NCBI RefSeq assembly: GCF_964204645.1
Contig: NC_134025.1
Coordinates: 19,436,001 to 19,500,000 of the forward strand
Length of the DNA: 64,000 nt
From: Tubulanus polymorphus
Taxonomy: Eukaryota; Nemertea; Palaeonemertea; Tubulaniformes; Tubulanidae
Direction: 5' to 3'
Position 1 is the stretch's first letter, and each line of letters starts with the position of its first letter. Below the pieces are notes generated by a model, which saw only the letters and a program-made list of their open reading frames with translations, was not told where the DNA came from and ran no database searches. Shown here one piece after another: positions 12,901 through 24,900 of the stretch. The position numbers and the translations under genes were made by a program.

Positions 12901-15900
12901 AGAAAATATCATTGACATTGTGTACGGTTCGAGAAAAATAGCTTTTTTAATCGGATTGATGACCTTGATATGCTAATTAGCCATGAGCTCGAATTACAAA
13001 TCCCATCAAATTTTTTCTGTCAAAAATGTCAAATCCAATTCAATAATACTTTATTTAACAAATAAATCATCAAATTCAATTGTATTTTATTGAACAAATA
13101 TACTTTAAAATAAAATTATAATTATAAATATAGCTGCAAAGCAGCGATAACGGGTTTTCTGCACAGTCTTAGAATCCTGTTCAACGGTGGATTTCAACAA
13201 AGCATTTGATAAGGCTCAACATCAGCCATTACTAAACAGGCTATTAGGAAACAGTATCAATGATAGGTCGCCCAAATGGCTCAGCAGTTATCTCTGAACG
13301 GAAACTTGTAACCGAAATCAACGGAACGCCTCATCTTGGAATGAGACGGTCTAACTAGTGGAGTCACGCAAGGTAGTATCCTAAGTCGTCTTCTGTTTAA
13401 TGTCCTGACAAATGCCATACACAGTAATCCAAAATATACCAGACCGAGTAAATTTCCAAAACGACCTTAACACACTGTTCGACCAAAAAACTTAATGTTC
13501 CGGCAAAACCACGGGTGACAAAACCAAAATTATGAATTGTCGCGGGTGACAAAACCGAAATATTGAATTGTCACGGGCGACAAAACAAAAATAATGAATT
13601 GTCGCGGGCGATAAAACCAAAATAATGAATTGTCGGGGGCGATAAAACCAAAATATTGAATTGTCGCGGGCGATAACACCAAAATAATGAATTGTCGCGG
13701 ACGACAAAAACAAAATATTGAATTGTCGCATGCGACAAAACCAAAATAATGAATTGTCGCGGGCGACAAAACCAAACTAGGGGTCCAGGGACACCATGCT
13801 CACTTGGGAAGTGGTTTCAAATGCTCAACAATCTAACAATTTCAATACATAACGCCCTCTAGTGACAATATACAAAAACCAATGACCTTGAAACCCACCA
13901 CAATCATAGAACATGTGAGCAGCTATGATTTTGTAATGGATTGTGATAACAAAATATGCCTCGTTACCAATTTAATATGGAAATACTAAGTTATTCTACT
14001 ATTCAACGCCCCCTGGTGACCATATGCAAAACCCAATGACCTTAAAACTCACCCCAATCGTAGTACATGTCATGAAATACAACTTTGCAATTGATCATAG
14101 TAACAAAATATGCCTAGGTACCAATCTAATAAGGAAATACTAAGCCATTCTACTATTCAACGCCCCCTGGTGACTATATGGAATAACTAATGTCCTTAAA
14201 AACTCACCACAATCATAGACGATGTCATGAACTACAACTTTGCAATTGATCATGGTAACAAAATATGCCTTGGTACAAATATAGCAATACTAAGTTATTG
14301 TATTATTCAACGACCCCTGATGGCCACATACAAAAACCAATGACCTTGAAACTCACCAAAATCATAGAACACGTTATGGGCTGCAACTTTCCAATTGAAT
14401 ATAGTAACACAATATGCTTAGGTATCAATTTAATGTGGAAAAACTTTTTCCCACCTACGAATGAGTACTGATGACACCAAGATGGCCGCCAATTGGGTCA
14501 TAATTGGCTGATCAAAGATACCTGTCCCAGGTATAAAACATCCCTCTCTAAAGAATACCCATCAGCAATTGCAATGAGAAATGGCAAACCAGTAGGAAGC
14601 TACGTGACCTAGAATTCTGGCCAAAATTGACATTTTTGGGCACTAAAAAGGTCATAGGACGGCCATCTTGAGTCAGATCGACCCAATTTTCTTATGCTGA
14701 TGGGCCTTTGGTAGATTCAAATATAAACGAAAGACCAAGGTAATTGATCAAAGCGTCTTCAAAATTTCCCACGAAAACTTTGAAAATGTTTAAAAAGTGC
14801 TGATTTTGGCAAACAACAATGGCTGCCAGTCGGCCATCTTAAATCTGACAGGGCCAGTTTTTGGGCTGACGATGTGTCTAGGGTAGATACATGTATAAAC
14901 CAAATATCAAGACATTACCTTGAAGCGTCTTCAAAACTTCCCAAAATAACTGGATTCCGTCTATGGACGGACGGACGGACGAAAAGTGAACGCAATAGCC
15001 CGCTGGGACTAAAGTCCCAAGTGGACTGAAAAATAATTGTCGCGGGCGACAAAACCAAAATATTGAATTGTCGTGGGCGACAAAACCAAACTAATAAATT
15101 GTCGCGGGCGATAAAACAAAACTAATGAATTGTCGCGGGCGATAAAACAAAAATATTGAATTGTCGCGGGCAATAAAACCAAAATAATGAATCGTCGCAG
15201 GCGATAAAATCAAAATAATGAATTGTCACGGGCGACAAAACCAAAATAATGAATCGTCTCGGGCAACAAAAACAAAACATTGAATTGTCGCGGGCGAGAA
15301 AATCAAAATAATGAATTGTCGCGGGCGACAAAACCAAAATAATGAATTGTCGCGGGCGATAAAAACAAAATATTGAATTGTTGTGGGTGATAAAACCAAA
15401 ATAATGAATTGTCGCGGGCGACAAAACCAAAATATTGAATTGTCGCTGGCGACAAAACCAAAAAAAAATTGGCACGGGCGATAAAAACAAAATATAAAAC
15501 CAAAATAATGAATTGTCGTGGGCGATAAAACCAAAATATTGAATTGTCGCGGGCGATAAAACCAAACTAATGAATTGTCGCGGCGATAAAACCAAAATAA
15601 TGAATTGTCGCAGGCGATAAAACCTAAATATTGAAGTGTCGCAGGCGATAAAACCGCGACAAAAAGAAAAAAAACTGTCGCGGGCGATAAAACCAAAATA
15701 ATGAATTGTCGCGGGCGACGCAAACAAAATATTCAATTGTCGCGACGACAAAACCAAACTAATGAATTGTCACGGGCGATAAAACCAAAATAATAAATTG
15801 TCGCAGGCGATAAAACCAAAAAAATGAATTGTCGCGGGCGATAAAACCAAAATCATGAATTGTCGCGGGCGACAAAACCAAAATATTCAATTGTCGCGGG

Positions 15901-18900
15901 CGACAAAACCAAACTAATGAATTGTCGCGGGCGATAAAACCAAAATAATGAATTGTCGCAGGCGATAAAACCAAAATATTGAAGTGTCACAGGCGATAAA
16001 ACCACGACAAAAAGAAAAAAAAACTGTCGCGGGCGATAAAACCAAAATAATGAATTGTCGCGGGCGATAAAACCAAAATATTGAATTGTCGTGGGCGACA
16101 AATCCAAAAAAATGAATTGTCGCGGGCGATAAAACCAAAATCTTGAATTGTCGCCATTGTCGCGTGCGACAAAGCCAAAATAATGAATTGTCGCGGGCGA
16201 TAAAACTAAAATAATGAATTGTCGCGGGCGATAAAACCAAATTATTGAATTGTCGCGGGCGATAAAACCAAAATAATGAATTGTCGCAGGCGATAAAACC
16301 AAAATATTGAAGTGTCGCAGGCGATAAAACCGCGACAAAAAGAAAAAAAAACTGTCATGGGCGATAAAACCAAAATAATGAATTGTCGCGGGCGATAAAA
16401 CCAAAATATTGAATTGTCGTGGGCGACAAATCCAAAAAAATGAATTGTCGCGGGCGATAAAACCAAAATCTTGAATTGTCGCCATTGTCGCGTGCGACAA
16501 AACCAAAATAATGAATTGTCGCGGGCGATAAAACCAAAATAATGAATTGTCGCGGGCGATAAAACCAAATTAATGAATTGTCGTGGGCGACAAAACCAAA
16601 ATATTGTTTTGTCGCGGGTGACAAAACCAAATTAATGAATTGTCGCGGGCGATAAAACCAAATTAGTGAATTGTCGCGGGCGATAAAACCAAAATAATGA
16701 ATTGGCGCGGGCGACAAAACCAAAATATTGAATTGTCGCGGGCGACAAATCCAAAAAATGAATTATCGCGGCAGAAAAACCAAAATCTTGAATTGTCGCG
16801 GGCGACAAAACCAAACTAATGCATTGTTGCGTGCGATAAAACCAAAATAATGAATTGTCGCGGGCGACAAAACCAAAATTATTGTTTTGTCGCGTTATTT
16901 TAGTTTTGTCGTTTGGTCATAATGTCGCCCTCATTTGCATATACGTGTTTTTTTTACGCATGGCCCTTATCAGCCACCATACTAAAGCCTTAAGGTCGCA
17001 TAAAACTCGATAAACACTTCAAGCGACACAGCGAACGATCTCCTTTCCCCCACAGCGAACGCTTAACCTAGTAGAGGCTACTAGCCTATGTAGGCCTTTG
17101 TATATGCGTAGGCCTAACATCCGGACAGATTGGTCGTAGGCCTATTGAATTTAACAACCCACCTAAATATCGTAAATTTTGTTTTGAAGTTCAATCCAAT
17201 GAGTCCGTTAATAAACGCAACAATTGTACTGTGTTTGTTTGAGACAGTAAAGGTCAGTACCGATAGGCCTAAAGCCGCGTCAAACTCGATAAACACTTCA
17301 AGCGACACAGCGAACGATCCCTTTCCCCACAGCGAACGCTTACTCCGAATGTCAAGTGTGAGTCCAGCATACGGATAGGATTGTGTTATATACTTGTATT
17401 TAGTAAATACCTTGTGCATTTGACAATGATCGGTATGTACTGTAGGAAATATAGAGTATTGATGCTATTGATATAGAGGTTGAAGCCCGCGGCCGAATAA
17501 AGTAATATATTCTTTTATTTTGATACCTCGTCGACATAACAGCTTTTCTCCGCTATATCTCTTCGGCGTGTTTTGTTTAGGCCTACGATTCCCCGGTACA
17601 CTAAAGATTTATCTTAGTAAATACACGGTTAATTCGGTAAAGAAAAATAGGTATTGTTATACTAACTCCTTGAAACCCGCAGCCAAATCACTGGTAGTAA
17701 TAAATTAATTTGTACTCGATTTGATTCTCATGATGAGGAGAAACTCGCAGCTGATCCCCGGAACGACGATGTAGTAACACACGTCGATTCGTCGATGTTT
17801 ACGGCTCGACAGTGCTTTTAAAATCTAAAGTAGTAAATTTCCAGTGTATCGGTAATATGATTTGATGAGGAAAATGGGCTATTGTTAAAATCACCGTTTG
17901 AAGACCGCGACTGAATTTGAAGTCTGCGGCAATAAATTAGTTCATTTATACTTGAATTGATAATCGAAGTGACAGTCGGCCTGCGGGTTGATTTCGGGAT
18001 GACGACTCGAAAAACATGTCGCCCCATTGAATGGGGCTAAATTTTCGAAGTTTACGGCCCGACAGCGCTTTTGTAACGATGATTCGTGAAAAAACACGCG
18101 GGCTATTTGTAGATCTCAGTGAGCTGAACGATATTATATGGATTGTATATGAAACAGCGGTAAGGTAACAAAGCCTATGTTCTTTTGGTAATAATAGTGT
18201 GGAAGAAAATAATAATAATAATAATCACGCGGATATCAATAGGGTTTTCTGTGAAATAACAGAAAACCCTAATAATATAATTAAAATTATATTCCACATT
18301 CAAAACAAGACAAATGGGAAAGATTGATCTAAGTATTAGTATCCTGTCATCTCTCCTATGCTCCTATCTGTGCTAATTTTGAAAACTCTATTGTACTGTG
18401 TGAATTATATTGATCAGGGAGTCTATTTTGACAAATATAAACCACAGATTGCATCATTTGCCATTTATGGTACATTCAAGTGGATCCTCCCCCCTAAAAA
18501 GCGCCCTTGTTCTTCCCACATCTCTTGATTTAACATAACTTGGAAGCAAACTATTTGATTATTGATATACATTGATTACAGTATGAAAACTTTTTTCCTT
18601 AGAATGAAGAGGACGAAGAAGAACCATCCGAAGAAGTTCACTCAAATTTTGTTTATTTTGATGGAGGAAACTATTGGTGTCGCCAATGTAACTCTATTCA
18701 TAAAACAATATTTGATTTCTTCCAGCATTTACACAGTAAAGGCCATGTGCAGGTCCGTTTAACCTCAGTTCACTCTCATGTGAATTTCAAATTATTCTTG
18801 GCAAGTATTTTTTCATGTATGTGTATTCAAAATTTCTTTGTAGGGAATGGATAAATACAATGTTCCATGGTTACCCGAGTCATTGAAAAATCCTAAGGTT

Positions 18901-21900
18901 GAGCCTATGAAAGATGTGCAGATGTTACCTATGAGAGGTTAGTTGAAATGCAAAGAGCCAACTGGTCTAAGCTACGACTACATTTGCTTCTTATACCCAG
19001 GTTACGCATCTACAGTAGGCTCGAAACTCAGATTCAATGCTTTTCCACAAAACCTGGGTTTTAGAAACCCTTCTTGAGAAAGAAGGGTACACTCCGTGTT
19101 GAATCTGCATTCACATAAAACTACATTTTCTCTAGTGTAGATGCAGCGTTCAAGTGCCACAATTGACCTTGAACTTGGAATAAAGATGTGGATCCATTCT
19201 ACAGTAGACTCCGCTCAACTCGAATTCATTGGGACCAGAAAAAATCATAGAGTTAAGCGGAATTCGAGTTGGGGTTTTGACGAAATTGTTAAAAAATCAT
19301 TGAAAAATTTAACCTCAATAGAACATTCGATCCTACATAGTTTGTTTGACAATTAGATGCAAAATAAAAGTAAATTTTCTTGGTGCGATCCTACGTGGTT
19401 TGTTTGACAATAAGATGCAAAATAAAAGTAAATTTACTTGGTGCGAAGAAAAATGAACGATCATGAACTACCGCTTTACCGTAGCAAACTATAAGTGAAC
19501 GGGCAACAGGCCGTTAATTTTCGAGTATTTAGGATCGCTAACCAAGCTGGAGATTGTGTACGTACGAATGACTGAATGTCTCCATGAGCGATGTATTGTC
19601 TACTGCCGGGAGCCTACAATTCAAAGCAGAAAACACAGTAATGGATGTTTTAACCGATACTTGTTGCTGCTGGGAGGTCGTTAAGATATTCGAGTTGAGT
19701 GGAGTTTGAACGTAATTTTGGTAAAAAATGGTCCGAGTTGAACGAATATCCGAGTTGAGCAATTTTGAGTAGAGTTAATTTAAAGGTATGGTTTAACATA
19801 GGAGACGCGGGTTTTCATTGAACTCGCATCCATTGAAACGGGTTCAACAAGCTAGTATAGACATGGTTATATATTAGTTCGGAAATTCATACTGTAGACT
19901 TGGCCATCGCTATGGTCTCTACAGCGAAGATTTCAATGATAATTTAAGAAAAGTGAGAACTAAAAGTTGAAAAATCTAAATTGCATGAATGTATTGTGCA
20001 TTCATGTATAAAGGTGTTGCTTTGTAAACACTTAACAGATCAAAATTACACAAGTTTTGTAACTTTTTGAACTTTGGTGCTATAGGCTGACAACAGGTGC
20101 ACAGTTGCCATTCCCTGGAATTCTGGCGATTTTTTTTTGCCAATTTGGGAGTTTGGATTTTTGTTGGTGACATCATTCATTCCTGCGTGTCAGTTGTCGA
20201 CTTCTAAACACAGATCACGTTTCTAGAATCTGAGCTGCTAACACAGTTTTTCTCACAACAATATGTAGATACTACTGTAGACTAATGCATTGTATCTTAC
20301 AAAGGGTGTTGAATATTGAATTGTCAGTTTGTCATGCATTTCAGCAAGTGGGCATGGTGTCTCTAGACTCGTAGTTTCTCTTAGATTAGACCCTGCTGAC
20401 TGTATGCGAAATATGATCTTTCATCTAGATTTCTCATTCATTGGACCCAATTGATATGGATTGAGTGCTATGTGTTTCTTCATGATTTACTGCACTAAAA
20501 ATGTGATTTTATAGTGTCAAATAAAAGAATCACTAATCATGTCATGACAACGAATACCTAGCTTAGAATAGCTGACGTTCATCGTAATAGGCCCTTCAAA
20601 GTTGTTTCTCATCCTAACCTATTTTTTAAACATGGCAAGGGGCGAATATTTTGTTAATGAGCTTTTTTTTAGATAAAAAAGTGGAAATAAACTCATTTCA
20701 TATTTTCCAAGGAGACGAGGGCAGGAGGTTTTTGTGGTTGGTTCACGTAGTGAACGACCACTTAGCTATACTGTTGAAATGACGTCATGTTGTCTCCTAG
20801 GTCAGTCAAATTCTTACCACTCAGTTTTCTTCTCCATAACCACATAATGTCTACACCTTTCGCAGTATACAACTTATTTGTACTATGGAATGTTATACCA
20901 AGTTTATTGCGTTGTCCAATATTTCCGTCATTTGATGTAAAAGATTAACAGGATTCCTTGAACGATTATGGCTACACTATGGCGCACTTTTGGCGGCATG
21001 GCACTGCTATGTCGAGCGCGCTTGACGTGATTATGGAAAACCCACGCTCTGATTGGTTGTTTTTGGAATGTCAGCGCTTTTGATGTAATTATGGGAAACT
21101 GCGCTATGAGTGGCTGCTTTGGGAATGTCGGCGTAATCAGGGGAAACCCGCGTTCTGATTGGTTGTTACTAGTCAAAGTGCCGAAGTTTGACAAGTTTAG
21201 TCCTTTATATATGGTAATTGCTTTCTAGAAGGCAGTTTTTTTATCCTGACATATATGGATTTCATTAAACTTTGCCGATTAGTTTGTCTGATGCAAGAGG
21301 CTAACATGCGTGCTGTTCATTATCATCACTGAAGCACACACGCAGCTGAATGCTGACCGCATACGCATACAAACGTACCAGCCTATACATGTATAGCAGA
21401 CACGAGGTGCTATTGTGCTGACGCGCGCGTCCATACAAATGTATATTATCTCGCCGCTGTGAGTTGATGAATAAACAAAATAATGTAAGAATAACATTGG
21501 GAAGTGATTTTTAGGCCAGCCATATGCTGAGCCTATTACTATACAAATGGAGCAAATTTAATTGACCAGATGATTTCCAGATGAAAGGCTTTTTCACTGT
21601 GCAACCTGGGCACATATTCATGATACAAATCGTGCGTTCAAGCGTGCCAAATTTTGAAAAAGGGCCTCGTTAAAGTTTGCGGCAGGTTTTTCACGAAAAT
21701 CTGAACGCAAAACTGTAAGTTTTAAAAAAGCCAATCAGAAAGTATTGTCTCCTCTATGATTTGCTCAGCCGCAGAAGTCATCAGGTGTTCACGTGATTCC
21801 CCGGTGTCGTCAACTGTTTTATTTCCGGGTTTGATTTAGGATTTAAATTGTATTTCAAGATCGATTCCTGTGCTACCATTAGTCAATTTGGTTTTTGAGA

Positions 21901-24900
21901 GGAAGTTTTATTTGCATTTGTGAATATTCATCCTTGACAATTGTTTGGGAAAAATAGCTTTTCAGTTTACCTTGGTCAGCGATATGAAGTTGGCGTTGAG
22001 CCAATTCATGTAAAATCGCGGTACGTTTTTTTATGTGAGCATTTGTTTCATTGGTTCTCGGCTTAAACGACGTATAATCGATGCGATTGAAGACATGGCG
22101 AACCTCCGTCGATGACATGGTCAACATTGTTAAAATTCTACGAAAAACTGTTTTTGGCGGGAAAATTCTTAGCTCTCGCATATAAAATTGCAATGACCTA
22201 GTTTGGGGGGCGTTGTCTCTACGAGCGAATGTGATTGGCTGTTCTTGGGATTTAAGGGGAATTCCGGCGCTACTAGAATAATTATGGGAAAGCCAATGGC
22301 AAACGTTTTATTGATGGGTTCGTCTGACGAACCCATCTATGGCATCGTCGTCATGTCTGTCTGTCTGTCCGTCTGTGGATGTTTCTTTATGACACGATTT
22401 AAGCTGTTTGTGTGGACCGACAATTCTGTAATTTCACACAGGTATTCTCTACTTGATGTAGATGGTGCAGCTTGGTTTATATTTGATTCCGATGGTTATA
22501 AGTGCTCTAATTTGGTTAAAAGATAATTAACGTTACTGGCTAGTTCAAGCCGCTGTATAGCGCGTTGCTACGACGACGCTCGATCAACATACTGGTACTC
22601 GCTGTGTAATACTGAACACGTATATACCTGTAGATATTGATCGTACTAGCACCGGTTTTAGATAGCGCGCGCGCGCTGATCGGTCTTAACACTTCTCGGA
22701 ACTGCTGTGCTAAATGCTGAGAGGCCGAATCTATGTGCAATCATTTATTGGGCTCGTCACATTTGATAGTGAATGGATAAATAACCGGTGTCAATGACGG
22801 TCGCTACTCCCCATCAGTATAACTCATCAGTATAAAAAATAATTCTTTTGAGTTTTTTTTTTCAATCCCCGAAGTTGTTGTTACTATGTTGACCTCGCCC
22901 GTTTTATAAGCTTACCGATGATTCTTCTAGTATTTTCAGGGTCACAAGACATGACGAAGTCGCAAAGTTTTGTACAAATTTCACGAAACAAACAATTATT
23001 TAGGCGGCACCTGATCTATTGATTAATTATGATAAATAATGTTTATTTCATTAAAAATTTGTTTTATTCAAACACTACTTTCATCGCACATAGCGTGATC
23101 GGTAGGCCCTACTATTCTACAGTAGGCCATGGACTCTTTCATGTGGTAGACCTATTACAAATGATACAATCCGCGCGTCCGTGAATAAGTGACACGTGGT
23201 GGGGCGGGTTGTGAGGAGCATCGAAACTAATCCGTCACAAATAATAGATAGAAAACAATACCTTAAGAGGTTAACTTTTATTAACATCATTACCAAATCA
23301 AAACCTGCACATCCTATCATAAATAGAAATTCTAAGAATTTATTTCAAAGAATAATAAATTACGTCTAAATATTGGGATTCGAACTCGTAGCATCGATTC
23401 AGGTGCCTTTCCCAAAGCGGGTATCCCGCGGGGAAAACCCATTACTATTTATATCGAGAATCGCCTTTTTGACAGCGAGTTCGGTGAATGAAACAGAAAC
23501 AATTACACAGGAACCCATCATGGAAAGTTTCTTTCTGGTTGGACTAGGTGCCGTATGTGTGCAAATTTCAAATGCTCATTGCTGGTGAGAATGTAATTAT
23601 TATCCGCCATAGGTATTGTTTCATTTTAATACCCGGTGATTGATTTGATTGACATTGAAGTGTAAGCGAACATTCACTTACACAAGGCCTCCACGTGCGC
23701 GTGGAAATCATTAGATTAGACTGTTGCACACACAAACACACGCGCGCACAGAATACACTACTATAGTGATACTGTAACGCTGCTTGCTGGCTTATTTGAC
23801 ATTTAATCAGCAGAAGATGAGCGCTGTGTTTTCTGATGATAGAATTTGTAATAAATTGTAATTTCTTGTGACCTGAAAATACTAAGCAAACTATAAGCTT
23901 AGGTATAGGTCGAGGTCTGAATAATGTAGTGGTAAATTCCAGGATTTAAAACGATCTAATACGCCGATTTCTTACTGCACTGGTATTTTAGCTTCCGCGA
24001 CCATACATTCAGCCACCCTCTGATATGTGACATCATTTGAATTTTATTTGAATATTTTTTCATATTATGAAAAATATTTCTTTGAAAATATAAAATAGTT
24101 TCCATGCCGCGCCTACCTGTACCCTGCAAAATTTTTGATGTGGACCGTAAACAAATGTATATCTTTGGTCTTTTGACTACAAAATAATCCTTTAAGAAAG
24201 ATAAAATAGAATATTTAAACTTGTAGAACTTTGGAGTCACGTATTAAAAAGATTTTTCAAGCAATGCCCGTACCCCAAACAACCTCTAGCTTTCAAGGTA
24301 AACCACATTTTGCCCATGGGCAATTCATTTTCAGATGGGATAGATAACATTGATATGCAAATTAGCCATGTGCACGAATTGCAAATTCAATAAAACTTTA
24401 TTCCACAAAATATGTCAAATCCAAGTCAATTTTACTTTATTGAGCAAAAAATTCAAATTCATCGAATTCCATTTTATTTTATTCTACATTCAAATTTCAT
24501 CCAAATTTATTCTTCGGTAAAGATTGACCTGAGGTTTTCATTTGTGCCAGCCCCAGTGTCTCTGTTAGTACTGTAACTTATAAAACACGTCAATTTTCTA
24601 TTGATCAAGGGAGAGTTTTTTGAAAAATATTACCCACAGATTGTGCATCATTTGATTTGTGAAAAGCGAATATGAAAAGGCCAGTGCCCCTTCTGGGTCA
24701 TCATCATCATCAATTGACAGATCTCTGGATGACTTTTCAGCCTATCTTTACTAGACAGTCTCTGACAGTTGTAAAGCAAAGGATTATCTATCTGGGTTAT
24801 TGTCAATGTTTATAGAACAGACTCAGCCAGTCTTATGAAAAACGATCTTTGTCATTCAAACCTACCAGGACAGGAGAACCTAGTTTCTTTTTAAATCCAA

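Larger units (their letters stand above)
13127..18272 (+). mobile_element. Helitron/Helentron-like element, copy i, heavily nested
   Basis: The 5' end carries 'atatagctgcaaagcagc' then GATAACGGGTTTTCTG (13128-13161). The 3' end has an (AAT)n run and a terminal hairpin AGGGTTTTCTG...CAGAAAACCCT (18241-18270) followed by AAT. The same pair of ends brackets 34981-37992 (minus strand) and 46365-47543. The 5' GGGTTTTCTG is the inverse of the 3' hairpin arm, like the subterminal inverted repeats described for Helentrons. Inside are RT debris, two satellite blocks and a pearl/HINE-like insertion. No helicase frame is visible. Confidence 0.5.
21505..24490 (+). repeat. Interspersed repeat R, copy 2, split by repeat B
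   Basis: The left part is 21505-22000 and the right part 24335-24490. Together they are colinear with 12545-13110. The gap is filled by repeat B copy 3. Confidence 0.55.

Noticed and set aside
15122-16814. Several minus-strand ORFs of 60-217 aa with periodic FGFIARDNSLFWF-type repeats
   Set aside because: They follow the 31-bp satellite, appear in more than one frame and have no start or flanking gene signals. They arise from a stop-free repeat unit.
13500-16910. CRISPR-like regular repeats
   Set aside because: The repeat itself is 31 bp with no unique spacers, the context is eukaryotic introns, and units vary like a satellite.
23370-23395. Second tRNA-derived SINE on the minus strand (GAGTTCGAATCC)
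   Set aside because: No A box was found at the right distance.
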